Of a stretch of 36,967 nucleotides of DNA, positions 24,005-33,546 are shown piece by piece; position 1 is the stretch's first letter, and each line of letters starts with the position of its first letter. Source of the stretch: Synechococcales cyanobacterium GL140_1_metabat_312. GTDB lineage: Bacteria; Cyanobacteriota; Cyanobacteriia; Leptolyngbyales; Leptolyngbyaceae. The position numbers and the translations under genes were made by a program. The stretch is from contig JANXWB010000081.1 of the NCBI GenBank assembly GCA_025351345.1, positions 1 to 36,967 on the forward strand. The letters are read 5' to 3'. A model generated the notes under the pieces. It was given only the letters and a program-made list of their open reading frames with translations. It ran no database searches and was not told where the DNA came from.

Positions 24005-25774
24005 CTAACTTAAACTCATAGCATAGAGATTCGCATAGATACCTTGCTGAAGAAGTAACTCTGTATGAGTCCCCTGTTCGGCAATTTGTCCTTGCTGAAT
24101 TACCAATACTCGATCGGCTTTGGTGACAGTACTAAGCCGATGGGCAATGACAAAACTAGTGCGATTTAATAACAATTTATCGATCGCTTCTTGGACTAAA
24201 ACTTCGGTTCGAGTATCGATACTACTTGTTGCTTCATCCAAAATTAAAATACGCGGATTGACCAACACAGCGCGAGCGATACTAATTAATTGTCGTTGTC
24301 CTTGGCTGAGATTAACGCCCCGTTCGCCTAATGGGGTTCGATATCCTTGGGGTAATTGGACAATAAACTCATGAACATTGGCAACTTGTGCTGCTGTTTC
24401 AATCTCTACTTGAGTTGCATTGGAACGACCAAACGCAATATTTTCGGCGACTGTTCCGCTAAATAAAACATTCTCCTGTAGCACTAATCCAATCTGACGA
24501 TGCAAACTTGCCTGAGTGACGCTGCGGACATCAATGCCATCAATTTTAACTGAGCCAGACGTTACATCATAAAAGCGTAAAATTAAATTAATAATCGTAC
24601 TTTTTCCCGCCCCTGTGGCCCCAACTAAAGCGATCGTCTGTCCGGGTTTAGTGTGGAGGGTAATATCTTTGAGAATAAGTCTATTGGTATCATAGCCAAA
24701 ATCGACTCGATCGAATGTAATGGCTCCTTGAATGGGGGGCATTTCGATCGCATCTTCCGCATCTTGCAACACTACAGGTTCATCTAATAGAGCAAAAATT
24801 CGTTCGGCTCCCGCTAATGCGGATTGAGCTTGGGTATAAAATTGACTTAAAATTTGAATGGGTCGAAAGAACTGTTGGACATAAATCAAGAAAGAAGTCA
24901 CTATTCCTACGGTAGTAGTGCCGACAACTGCAAAGTAACCACCACAGGCTAATACTGCTGCTGTCGCTAAGGTGTTGAGGAGATCGATCGAGGGTAAAAA
25001 AGCGGAGGTAATGGCCACTGCTTGAACATTTGCATCACGATTAGCTGCATTCAAAACCATGAATTCTTGAATATCTAGCGGTACATGATTGAAGGCTTGG
25101 GCTTCTCGGACACCACCAATTCCTTCTTCTAATTTAATGGACATCTCACTAATAGTCTGGCGAGTAATACGAAATTTACTCCTTGCCCATCGTGCAAATA
25201 AACCTGTAGTAATCAACATTAATGGGATAATTAAATTACTAATCAAACCCAATCGCAGATCGATCGAGAGCATAGCAATAATAATGCCGATTAGGGTAAA
25301 TAGTTGCCCCAACATTTGCGCTACAGTTTGTCCAAAGGCTTGATTGAGTGTACTGACATCATTAATCAATCGACTCATCAAATCTCCGGCTTCACTGCGA
25401 TCGAAGAAGCTAATGGGCAGGCTCTGAATCTTAGTAAAAATGTCGTGGCGAAATTGTGCTAGCACCTGCTGCATAATATGACCAACCCGATAAATCTGTT
25501 CACGAATGGCGATGACACCACTGATGTAAATAATTGCTAGTATTACCAATATTTGCATTAATTCGGCTTCACTACCATTATCGACTAATCTGTCGATCGA
25601 TCGTCCGATTAAAAATGGCCCGATTGCCTGAGTTGCCGAACCATATAAAACAAACATTAAGGCGATCGGAATTTGTTTTCGATAAGGTTTCAAATATGCA
25701 AGTAATCTGAATAAAGTTGAAAGTTGTTTAGTGGCTTTATGGTCTGCACCAACGAGGGGTGTAACTGCTCTCAT
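24005..25774 (-). CDS. ABC exporter half-transporter, catalytically competent subunit
   Basis: 589 residues: a six-helix type IV exporter membrane domain (about 25-330) fused to a nucleotide-binding domain. Walker A is GATGAGKST (about 384), the signature is LSQGQ (a variant of LSGGQ), and Walker B is ILILDEATSSID with the catalytic Glu, followed by the switch His in IAHRLST. Its catalytic site is therefore intact, while its signature loop is non-canonical. The partner gene is directly upstream with one base between stop and start, and has the complementary defect. Together they should form a heterodimer of the TM287/288 or BmrCD kind. The substrate is unknown (lipid or drug). Confidence 0.93.
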   Translation of the reverse strand: MRAVTPLVGADHKATKQLSTLFRLLAYLKPYRKQIPIALMFVLYGSATQAIGPFLIGRSIDRLVDNGSEAELMQILVILAIIYISGVIAIREQIYRVGHIMQQVLAQFRHDIFTKIQSLPISFFDRSEAGDLMSRLINDVSTLNQAFGQTVAQMLGQLFTLIGIIIAMLSIDLRLGLISNLIIPLMLITTGLFARWARSKFRITRQTISEMSIKLEEGIGGVREAQAFNHVPLDIQEFMVLNAANRDANVQAVAITSAFLPSIDLLNTLATAAVLACGGYFAVVGTTTVGIVTSFLIYVQQFFRPIQILSQFYTQAQSALAGAERIFALLDEPVVLQDAEDAIEMPPIQGAITFDRVDFGYDTNRLILKDITLHTKPGQTIALVGATGAGKSTIINLILRFYDVTSGSVKIDGIDVRSVTQASLHRQIGLVLQENVLFSGTVAENIAFGRSNATQVEIETAAQVANVHEFIVQLPQGYRTPLGERGVNLSQGQRQLISIARAVLVNPRILILDEATSSIDTRTEVLVQEAIDKLLLNRTSFVIAHRLSTVTKADRVLVIQQGQIAEQGTHTELLLQQGIYANLYAMSLS

Positions 25775-25775
25775 A

Positions 25776-27512
25776 TCATTCTCCTCTCTGCATTTGCGAT
25801 TCTAAAATTGATCCATAGAGCGGACTATTAATCATCAGTTCTTCATGGGTTCCTTGGGCGATTAAGTGTCCTTTATCCATCAAAATGATTCGATCGGCAT
25901 AACGGACAGTACTAATCCGTTGAGCGATGACCAATGCGGTACATTTTTTGAGGTGCATTAAATCATCTAAAGCCGCTTGAATTTGACGAGCAGTTTGAGC
26001 ATCGACAGCGGAGGTACTATCATCAAGGATGAGTAATTTATAGTCGGTAAGCAGGGTTCTGGCGATCGCGATTCTTTGCCGTTGTCCGCCTGATAATCCG
26101 ACTCCACGTTCGGCAACTACTGTATTGTAACCATCGGGTAAATCGTTAATAAAATCATGAATTTGAGCAGATTTGGCCGCGATAATTACTTGATCTAACG
26201 TAGCATTTGGCAACCCGTAAGAAATATTTTCGCGAATACTTCCTGAAAATAATCTAGTTTCTTGTAATACAATACCAATCTGCGATCGCAGACTCGATAA
26301 TTGAAGATCTCGCACATCACAACCATCAATTCTGACGGCGCCTTCGGTGACCTCATAAAAGCGAGGAATTAAGTTAACGATCGTACTTTTGCCAGAACCC
26401 GTCATTCCTAATAGAGCGATTAATTCATTAGGTTTGGTCTCAAATGAAATTCCCTCAATGGCGAATGTTTCTGAGCCAGGATAACGAAACTGAACATTCT
26501 CAAAGGAAATTCGACCAATACACCCTTTCAAGGGAATGGCATTTTGACTATCTTTAATTTCGATCGGCGTATCAATTACTTCATAAATTCGTTCGGCTGA
26601 CGCTGCGGCTTGAGCGATTACTGGGGCTGCAAAACCGATCAATAGAATGGGTTGTAAAATAAATAATAGATAGGTATTAAAAGCGACTAATTCACCGATG
26701 GTCGATCGCTTATTAATGACTTCAATTCCTGCATATCCAACAACGGCGATGGTGATTAAGTTACTCAGGAAAAACAGAAGTGGAAATGTATTCCGAATTG
26801 CTGAGATTGTCCGCATATTGACCTGAATTAGGTCGCGATTAATCGCCTCATATCGGAACATTTCTAAGGATTCTCGCACAAAGGCTTTGACAATCCGCAC
26901 ACCAGAAATATTTTCTTGTAAGACCCCATTGAGATCGCCTAAGCGTTCTTGAGCTAAACCAAATACTTTTTGATTTTTAATCAGGAAATTTCCCAGAATT
27001 AAGGCCGCTAATGGCACAAGGGCCAAACTAATTAAGGCTAATCGCCAATTCATTAATATCAAAATAAAGGAAGTCGCGAGTAAGGTTACGATCGAACTCA
27101 CGACCTGAACCAAACTAGTCCCGAGAAACAAGCGAATCTGCTCCACATCGCTGGTAATCCGCGTCAAAAGTTGGGATGTTTGGGCACGATCGTGATAACT
27201 AAAACTGAGATTTTCAATTTTATCAAAGATTTTATTTCGCAGATCATAGGCAACGCCTTGGGATGCTTTTTCTGCCCAAAAACTCTGTCCAAAATTGAAC
27301 AAGCCGCGTCCTATGGCAACTAATAGCATTGCTCCCGCACTATATAGCACCACTTGAAGATTCTTTTCAGTAATCCCCCGATCGATGGCAAGGCGAAATA
27401 ATTGCGGTGTAATGGCATTGGTCACTGTGAGGAGTAATACGCTAATCAATGCCCCAGTGACAATGAGCCAGTAAGTCTGGAGATTGCATAAAACACGATT
27501 TAGGGCTTGCAT
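25776..27512 (-). CDS. ABC exporter half-transporter, degenerate-site subunit
   Basis: 578 residues with the same fused layout. Walker A GMTGSGKST and a canonical LSGGQ signature are present, but Walker B reads LLILDDSTSAVD (Asp for the catalytic Glu) and the switch reads IAQRIST (Gln for His). These are the two substitutions that mark the degenerate site in asymmetric heterodimeric exporters. Its intact LSGGQ completes the competent site of the partner encoded at 24005-25774. First gene of the two-gene operon; the partner begins one base after its stop. The ATG at 27510-27512 is preceded by a roughly 480-bp gap with possible operators. Confidence 0.93.
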   Translation of the reverse strand: MQALNRVLCNLQTYWLIVTGALISVLLLTVTNAITPQLFRLAIDRGITEKNLQVVLYSAGAMLLVAIGRGLFNFGQSFWAEKASQGVAYDLRNKIFDKIENLSFSYHDRAQTSQLLTRITSDVEQIRLFLGTSLVQVVSSIVTLLATSFILILMNWRLALISLALVPLAALILGNFLIKNQKVFGLAQERLGDLNGVLQENISGVRIVKAFVRESLEMFRYEAINRDLIQVNMRTISAIRNTFPLLFFLSNLITIAVVGYAGIEVINKRSTIGELVAFNTYLLFILQPILLIGFAAPVIAQAAASAERIYEVIDTPIEIKDSQNAIPLKGCIGRISFENVQFRYPGSETFAIEGISFETKPNELIALLGMTGSGKSTIVNLIPRFYEVTEGAVRIDGCDVRDLQLSSLRSQIGIVLQETRLFSGSIRENISYGLPNATLDQVIIAAKSAQIHDFINDLPDGYNTVVAERGVGLSGGQRQRIAIARTLLTDYKLLILDDSTSAVDAQTARQIQAALDDLMHLKKCTALVIAQRISTVRYADRIILMDKGHLIAQGTHEELMINSPLYGSILESQMQRGE

Positions 27513-27988
27513 AAATTACCTAGATATCGACAATTCCTAATTTTCTCTAGCATGGCATTATAGACCGATCGGCTTAGCGATCGAATAGTGGCTATTTTGA
27601 TCGAATAGATATCAAGTTAGATCAGTATAGAGGATGGGTTAGATGCTGTTAAAAATTTATATTTAGGATGTATTTCCCCAGAATAATTTAGGGTCTGCGG
27701 CGATCGCTACACTAGATCGCTAGAATACGGTAATTACGGCACAAAACTAGATAACTGGATTCGATCGTTGCAGTAAATTATGATTATTCATACAATGAAT
27801 ATTTAGATCAAGCGATCGAGTCGTGTTCCCCAGTCATGACAGAGGCAACCCGATCGGTAAATCTAAACTAAAGCCATTCAAAATATTCTTACCTGCTTAG
27901 TTCAAAAATTAAGTTTGCTTAGTTTATTTTTGGGCGTATCTAAATTGATAAGTTGTAGGATTTTTAAATCAATAGGAAAATAAGAGAG
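27513..27988. other. Divergent intergenic region between ABC exporter and lipid kinase
   Basis: No gene is supported in about 475 bp. GATCGAATAG occurs twice exactly 20 bp apart (27579 and 27599), 67-96 bp before the exporter start, a spacing of two helix turns that suits an operator. At 27642-27666 is the second copy of the 25-nt repeat also found at 10647. ATTCAT-ACA-ATGAAT near 27788 is a short palindrome. Confidence 0.45.
27642..27666 (+). repeat. Dispersed 25-nt repeat, copy 2
   Basis: Begins GATGCTGTTAA and ends TTTATATTTAG; one mismatch to the copy at 10647-10671. Sequence outside the 25 nt does not match, so this is a short unit and not a duplicated larger block. Confidence 0.7.
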
Positions 27989-28975
27989 ATGTATACCCGA
28001 CTTATTATCAATCCCACTGCTGGCCCTGCTGATAAACCCGATCTGTTAACTGAAATTGTTGATGGTTTGCAAAATCAGGGCATTGAAGCTGAACTCTGTA
28101 CGACTACACCGGATGAAGATGGAGAAGGGCTTGCGGCTGAAGCTGCCAAAGCGGGCGCTGGACTTGTGATTGTGGCGGGAGGCGATGGCACGATCGAAGC
28201 CGTAGCGCGGGGATTAATGCATACTCAAACTGTGATGGGCATTATTCCGCTAGGAACACGAAATAACATTGCTGCTAGCTTAGATATTCCCTGCGACTTA
28301 ACCCAAGCCATCCAGACCCTAGTAGAGGGAGAATCTGGTCGGTTTGATATGGGCAAAGCAAACAATCATTACTTTGTAGAAGTAGTAGGCGTGGGTCTAG
28401 AAGCCACACTCTTTCCTTGTGGGGACGAAGTCAAAGAAGGAATTAAGAAAAATTATTTAACCGCTTTTAAAAGTGCCTTCTCAGGTATCCAAACTTTTTT
28501 ACAGTTTAAACCGCACCGCTTGGTCTTACGCTTGGACGGCGGACGGATGCGTCGTTTACGCACTTTGCAAGTCAACATCTGCAACAGTCCTCGCTATGGG
28601 GTGCAATTTTCCTTAGCGCCTGATGCAAAAATGAATGATGGCAAGCTGGACGTAATATATATTGATAAACCTTCCAAATGGGATTATCTGCGTCACTTCT
28701 TTAAAGCTATGCGGGGTGAACGATTGCCCCATAAACGGCTCAATATTCATCGAGCCGCTAAGGTTGAGATTAGAAGCTATCCATCGCTAGAAGTTCATGC
28801 AGATGGACAATGTTTAGGCACCACCCCAATCACGGTTGAAGTGGTGCCAAAAGCCCTTTTAATTTGCGTCCCTACGCCCGAATTGCTGGCAAAGTTCGTT
28901 GACGAAAGCTACATTCATGGTTGGACTCAGCAAGCTGAAACCGTTTCTACTGATTACCCATCCATATCATTTTAA
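27989..28975 (+). CDS. YegS/DGK-type lipid kinase
   Basis: 328 residues, soluble or peripheral-membrane kinase of the diacylglycerol-kinase catalytic family (Pfam DAGK_cat). It opens with LIINPTAGPAD; the nucleotide-binding loop is G64-G65-D66-G67-T68 in VAGGDGTIEAVARGL, followed by GIIPLGTRNNIA, where most relatives have GTGND. The C-terminal domain ends with the conserved VHADGQCLG motif. It phosphorylates a lipid or sphingoid-type alcohol from ATP; the exact substrate cannot be told. Its last 4 bases overlap, tail to tail, the end of the PAP2 phosphatase gene, which performs the reverse type of reaction. Confidence 0.93.
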   Translation: MYTRLIINPTAGPADKPDLLTEIVDGLQNQGIEAELCTTTPDEDGEGLAAEAAKAGAGLVIVAGGDGTIEAVARGLMHTQTVMGIIPLGTRNNIAASLDIPCDLTQAIQTLVEGESGRFDMGKANNHYFVEVVGVGLEATLFPCGDEVKEGIKKNYLTAFKSAFSGIQTFLQFKPHRLVLRLDGGRMRRLRTLQVNICNSPRYGVQFSLAPDAKMNDGKLDVIYIDKPSKWDYLRHFFKAMRGERLPHKRLNIHRAAKVEIRSYPSLEVHADGQCLGTTPITVEVVPKALLICVPTPELLAKFVDESYIHGWTQQAETVSTDYPSISF

Positions 28976-29685
28976 ATTCCACTAATTTGAACTAGTCCGT
29001 ACAAGCATGAGGCAAGCCATATGCCACCCGCGATCCATCCACTCAGGACATCTGTCGGCCAATGCACACCAAAATACATTCGACTAAAGCCTACTCCTAA
29101 GGTTAAAAATGCTGCGCAGGGCGCAGTCAACAATAAAGGAATGCTTAGAGATTGCGTCAAGATTGCTGCTAACAGACCGTAAAAGGAAATTGCGCTCATG
29201 GAATGACCGCTGGGATAACTGTAATCCATTGGACGCTTAGAAGATTCCCATAAATCGGGTCGTTTGCGTTTAAAGAAAGACTTGAAAATGCCGTTAAGCA
29301 ACCATGACCCACTCAGCCCGATCGCCAAGATTAGAGCTTGAAATGACTCGTGGCGATAAACCAAAATTCCTGCGATCGCAATGAGTATCGGAATGGTAAT
29401 TTCACCCTGAGCCATCCAAGTTAGAGCGGTCATGTACCGATCTAGAGTGGGGTTAGACCATTTTTTGAGAGTTAACAACCATGACTCTTCCAAAGGGAGC
29501 AGCCAATCCCATAGAAGGAAACGAGCGATGAAAACACCCAGCGCTAGAACGATCGCACCCGCTAGCAAACCTGCCAGCAGATAGGGAATAAAAGCAATGA
29601 GTGATTGGAACAACCAGTAAAGGCGAGTGCTAATCTGCGCCATCAACAATCTCTTATAAAGGGCATGACTGTAACCTTTAAACAT
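28972..29685 (-). CDS. PAP2-family membrane phosphatase
   Basis: 237 residues, about six membrane helices. The three PAP2 signature blocks are complete: K135-x6-R142-P143 (KSFFKRKRPDL), P158-S-G-H161 (YPSGHSMSA), and S201-R-x5-H208-x3-D212 (SRMYFGVHWPTD). It removes phosphate from lipid phosphates (phosphatidate, undecaprenyl-pyrophosphate or similar) at the membrane face. The ATG at 29683-29685 is used; an ATG 14 codons later (29643) is also possible. The gene is convergent with, and overlaps by 4 bp, the lipid kinase gene. Confidence 0.93.
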   Translation of the reverse strand: MFKGYSHALYKRLLMAQISTRLYWLFQSLIAFIPYLLAGLLAGAIVLALGVFIARFLLWDWLLPLEESWLLTLKKWSNPTLDRYMTALTWMAQGEITIPILIAIAGILVYRHESFQALILAIGLSGSWLLNGIFKSFFKRKRPDLWESSKRPMDYSYPSGHSMSAISFYGLLAAILTQSLSIPLLLTAPCAAFLTLGVGFSRMYFGVHWPTDVLSGWIAGGIWLASCLYGLVQISGI

Positions 29686-29832
29686 TCTAAACTGTTCTCT
29701 GTCTACGTGGAAGCATTGCTAGTTGGAAATTAGTTAGAAGAATAGATGTTACGCACAGAAAAAATAGCTAATTCTCCAACTGATTTTTTATCCGATTGAA
29801 TTGCCATCTATGTTCTGGAAATCGTCAGAGAA

Positions 29833-31875
29833 TTAGCAGCCTACCGATCGGTTTTGCCATGCGATAGCGCTTGCTTTGATAAGCCCAAAGTAGGGTTCTT
29901 GAGTCACATCAATTGCGCGTGCTGATTGAAAGCGTTTCCCTAAAGTTCCTGTGCGAGATCCTTTTTGAATAGATAGAATTTCACCTTTTGAATTACGAAT
30001 TCTCAATTCATCTATGCCATTGTTTATGATCATTTGACATACATAGTCCCGATCGTTATGCCTAAATTCTGTGCCTAAAAAATCATCCTGGGGATATCGC
30101 GCTCCAATCACTTCAAGCTGCATGGATACATCCCCCTTCCATTCATTGCTTTTGATCCGATAGGCGAGATCTAGAACCTTTGGTAAAGGGTAATAATCGC
30201 CCCAACGCCATGCTATTGCTGCAAGTTTTTTACTGGGTTCGCCCGTGGCTAAATCATCTTGAGCTAGGGTAAGTTTTAAATGGCCTTTCCCTACGAGTTT
30301 TTGCTGCAAAATATGAACATTGCGGGTCCAGAATACGGGTTCGGGATTTTCCATACCACAGGGATGAAGTGCGTCAAGTTCAAGGTATAAGTCATAGTCG
30401 ATGTCATTCAAACATGCTTCTGCATCAACCGTAACGAGTGGTTTTAAATGCTCTGGTTCGAGGCAAGTGTGGGCATAGCTTGATAAACGATCGGCGATCG
30501 TATCTAAGTTTTCAGCTAAGAATGAAAACCCACCCGCCGCTTTGTGCCCGCCGTGTTTTAAGGTTAGTCCCCGGCAGCATTCTAGGGCTTCAAAGACATT
30601 GAATTCAGGAATTCCTCTGGCGGATCCTCGAATGTGGCTCTGGTCATCATTTTCGTAGGTTCCAATGAATACTGGAACTCCATATCGTTCAATTAATCGA
30701 GAAGCGACAATGCCAATTACGCCATGATGCCAATGGGGTTGTACGAGTAATAAAACCCGATCGTTTTTAGCATCAATTTCACTATTTTCATAGTATTGAA
30801 CGGCTTCATATTCAATTTGTTCACAAAGCTGTTGACGCTGTTTGTTTACAGCTTCGCATTGCATAGCGCGTTCTAATGCAATACCTTCGTCATCCGTGGT
30901 CAACAATTCAATGACGGTGACAGGATCGCCAATTCGTCCGATCGCATTAATACGAGGTCCAAGGCGAAATCCGATCGCATCAGGTTTAATATTTTTATCG
31001 CCGACTACGCCGGAAATTTGCATTAGGGCTTGGATGCCGAGGATTTGGGAATGGGGTAATAGATGAAGTCCTCGGCGTACCCAACGGCGATTAACTCCGC
31101 GCAAGGGTGCGAGATCTGCGATTGTTCCAAGGGTAAACAATTCTAATAACGTATTGCGTAACTCTTGACCGCGCCCTAAGGTTTCGGCTAGACATAATGC
31201 CAAAATGTATGCAACGCCTACGCCTGCCATGGTGTAATAAGGCGAAGATGGATCAATTAATTTGGGATTGAGGATTGCATTAGCAGGCGGTATTTCTGGC
31301 GGAATGTCGTGGTGATCTGTGATGATTACAGTGAGTCCGAGTTTGCGGGCTAGGGCGATCGGTTGGTAGGCTGCGATGCCGTTGTCAACGGTAATTACAA
31401 CGCGAATGCCGTCGGCGTGAAACTCTTCGATAATGCGTTCATTAAGACCGTAGCCTTCGCTCATGCGGCTGGGAATGGCATATTCAACGATGGCCCCGAG
31501 CGATCGTAATGATCGTAATAATAGGGCGGTGCTGGTCATTCCATCTGCGTCGTAGTCACCACAAATTGCGATCGGTTCACTATTTTGAATAGCCTGCACT
31601 AGTATTTCTAAACTTAAGGCCAAATCTGGAAAGTCGTCTAGTGGTGAGGGTAATGCTTGGAGGTCTGGATCTAAAAAGTTTTGTGCGTCTTCAATGCTGG
31701 TAATGCCACGATTGATTAAAACCTGGGCAATCATGGGAGAAATTCCGATCGTCTTGGCCATGGAGCGGGCTAGTGATTGATTAGCTGGATGGAGTTTCCA
31801 GCGTTGATGGGGAATGCTAGGACGATCGGTGAAGGCTGACACAGGGGTTTGGTTTGAAAATGGTGATTGCATCAT
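29833..31875 (-). CDS. recJ: Single-stranded-DNA-specific exonuclease RecJ
   Basis: 680 residues, DHH/DHHA1 phosphoesterase; degrades single-stranded DNA 5' to 3' in recombination and repair. Motifs: C105-G-D107-Y-D-A-D-G (motif I), ITVDNG (D164), D187-H188-H189 (motif III), a RGSARG segment, and the DHHA1 block LKHGGHKAAGGFS, followed by the OB fold. Length is slightly above the bacterial standard, mainly from a variable C-terminus. Start at ATG 31873-31875, with a second ATG immediately following. Divergent from rimM, about 205 bp apart. Confidence 0.96.
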   Translation of the reverse strand: MMQSPFSNQTPVSAFTDRPSIPHQRWKLHPANQSLARSMAKTIGISPMIAQVLINRGITSIEDAQNFLDPDLQALPSPLDDFPDLALSLEILVQAIQNSEPIAICGDYDADGMTSTALLLRSLRSLGAIVEYAIPSRMSEGYGLNERIIEEFHADGIRVVITVDNGIAAYQPIALARKLGLTVIITDHHDIPPEIPPANAILNPKLIDPSSPYYTMAGVGVAYILALCLAETLGRGQELRNTLLELFTLGTIADLAPLRGVNRRWVRRGLHLLPHSQILGIQALMQISGVVGDKNIKPDAIGFRLGPRINAIGRIGDPVTVIELLTTDDEGIALERAMQCEAVNKQRQQLCEQIEYEAVQYYENSEIDAKNDRVLLLVQPHWHHGVIGIVASRLIERYGVPVFIGTYENDDQSHIRGSARGIPEFNVFEALECCRGLTLKHGGHKAAGGFSFLAENLDTIADRLSSYAHTCLEPEHLKPLVTVDAEACLNDIDYDLYLELDALHPCGMENPEPVFWTRNVHILQQKLVGKGHLKLTLAQDDLATGEPSKKLAAIAWRWGDYYPLPKVLDLAYRIKSNEWKGDVSMQLEVIGARYPQDDFLGTEFRHNDRDYVCQMIINNGIDELRIRNSKGEILSIQKGSRTGTLGKRFQSARAIDVTQEPYFGLIKASAIAWQNRSVGC

Positions 31876-32080
31876 ACCGCGAGTCTTAGCCTGGGAGGAT
31901 TAGCCGATCGGTTTTTCTGGATTCGATCGCAGTACTAATGTGATGACCATAATCTACCGGACGTTTTAGGGATTTGTAGGTTGCTAAGGCGATCGTTGTT
32001 AGATAATAGAAAACCTGAGGCTGAGATGCAGTAGGTTTTGCTAAACCCTGTTTTATCCGTAGCCTTTTCATAACCTTTAG

Positions 32081-32683
32081 ATGTTTTCTATGAGTATCGC
32101 CGAACCTGTGTTGCTAAATGATTTGATGGAAGTGGGAAAGATTGTTTCAGCCCACGGGATTCGTGGTGAAATGCGGGTCTATCCGAGTACTGATTTTCCA
32201 GAGCGGTTTGAAAAAAAAGGAGTCCGTTGGCTGTTGCGTCCGGGGCAACCTCAGGCGGAAGAAATCAAGCTCTTAAAGGGATATTTTCAAGAGGGCAAGG
32301 GACTTTATGTTATTCAAGTTCAAGGTGTCACCGATCGCAATGGCGCGGAAGCACTTCGTGGCTGTACTATTTGGGTCCCGAAGAACGATCGGCCTAGTTT
32401 AGATAAGGGTGAATTTCATATTTCGGATTTGATTGGCTTGACGGTTTATATGCAAGATTCACAAGTATTACTTGGGATGGTGACGAGTGTATTGTCTGCC
32501 GGGAATGATTTGTTGGAAGTGAAGGTTGAGGGGCAAAAGATGCCTGTGTTAATTCCATTTGTAAATCAGATTGTTCCGATCGTTGATTTAAAGAATAAAC
32601 GGATTGAAATCACTCCCCCACCGGGTTTACTTGAGTTGTCTGCAACAAGTTCAACTGAAGAACGTGATGATGCCGATGGATAA
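32081..32683 (+). CDS. rimM: Ribosome maturation factor RimM
   Basis: 200 residues. RimM binds S19 and helps mature the head of the 30S subunit (16S rRNA processing). The N-terminal RimM domain starts VGKIVSAHGIRGEMRVYPSTDFPERF, and the C-terminal PRC-barrel domain holds DLIGLTVYMQDSQVLLGMV and VLIPFVNQIVPIVDLKNKRIEI. A few hydrophilic residues after PPPGLLEL end the protein. ATG at 32081 or, three codons on, 32090. Convergent with cobA, 74 bp apart. Confidence 0.95.
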   Translation: MFSMSIAEPVLLNDLMEVGKIVSAHGIRGEMRVYPSTDFPERFEKKGVRWLLRPGQPQAEEIKLLKGYFQEGKGLYVIQVQGVTDRNGAEALRGCTIWVPKNDRPSLDKGEFHISDLIGLTVYMQDSQVLLGMVTSVLSAGNDLLEVKVEGQKMPVLIPFVNQIVPIVDLKNKRIEITPPPGLLELSATSSTEERDDADG

Positions 32684-32757
32684 AGATGAATGGGTATTTC
32701 AATAGCAAATCAATCACCAAAAACCCGAAGTCCATCGATCGCTCAACGCCTAAAAAC

Positions 32758-33546
32758 TTACTTACATTCCGAGTCCCTTGAAAGGAGGATGTCGGTGGGG
32801 AAGTTAACGATCGTGCCAATAACGACGATCGCAGGGGCGGTGAATTTAGTCGCTTCGATTTGGTCCAAGATAGTCTTGAGTGTGCCGATAAGTTGGGATT
32901 GGTCGGGGTGAGTTCCCCAGCGAATTAGAGCGATCGGGGTTTCGGGGCTGAGTCCGGCGGTGATGAGTTGGGGAAGAATTTGGGGGAGGTTGTGGATACC
33001 CATGTAGATAACGAGGGTTTCGGCGCTTTGGGCGATGGCGGTCCAGTTAACGGCGGGGCGATATTTTTCGGCGCTTTCGTGGCCTGTAACAAAGGTGACG
33101 CTAGAGCTATAGTTGCGGTGGGTGAGGGGGATGCCTGCGTAGGCTGGGGCGGCAATGCCGGAGGTGATACCGGGGACGATTTCGACAGGGATGCCGAGTT
33201 TGGCAAGATCTTCAAGTTCTTCGCCGCCGCGCCCAAAGATAAACGGATCTCCCCCTTTCAGTCGGACGATACGATCGTATTGGTGGGCTTTTTGGATTAT
33301 GAGTTTGGTGGTGTCTTCTTGTTTTAGCGAATGTTGGCCTTTGCGTTTGCCTGCGTGGATTTTTTCGGCGGTGGGGTTGATCATTGCGAGGATGGGCGGA
33401 CTGACTAGAGCGTCGTAGATTACGCAGTCAGCAGTTTCGAGGAGGGTTTTGCCTTTGAGGGTGAAGAGTCCAGGATCCCCAGGTCCAGCGCCCACCAGGT
33501 AGACGGTTCCAAAGGAGTTAAGGGAATTAGATTCGGGGTTCTGCAT
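32758..33546 (-). CDS. cobA: Uroporphyrinogen-III C-methyltransferase
   Basis: Transfers two methyl groups from SAM to uroporphyrinogen III to make precorrin-2, entry point to siroheme and B12. 262 residues, single SUMT domain (no CysG-type fusion). The Gly-rich start VGAGPGDPGLFTLKGK, the core RLKGGDPFIFGRGGEE, and the VTGH and YMG segments are all present. It overlaps the end of sirB by 20 bp, so the two are translated together and act in consecutive steps of siroheme synthesis. The coding strand is markedly C/A-rich. Confidence 0.95.
   Translation of the reverse strand: MQNPESNSLNSFGTVYLVGAGPGDPGLFTLKGKTLLETADCVIYDALVSPPILAMINPTAEKIHAGKRKGQHSLKQEDTTKLIIQKAHQYDRIVRLKGGDPFIFGRGGEELEDLAKLGIPVEIVPGITSGIAAPAYAGIPLTHRNYSSSVTFVTGHESAEKYRPAVNWTAIAQSAETLVIYMGIHNLPQILPQLITAGLSPETPIALIRWGTHPDQSQLIGTLKTILDQIEATKFTAPAIVVIGTIVNFPTDILLSRDSECK

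Noticed and set aside
31886-32071. Minus-strand 61-codon frame between recJ and rimM
   Set aside because: No ribosome-binding site, no family character, and it fills the promoter gap of two divergent housekeeping genes.
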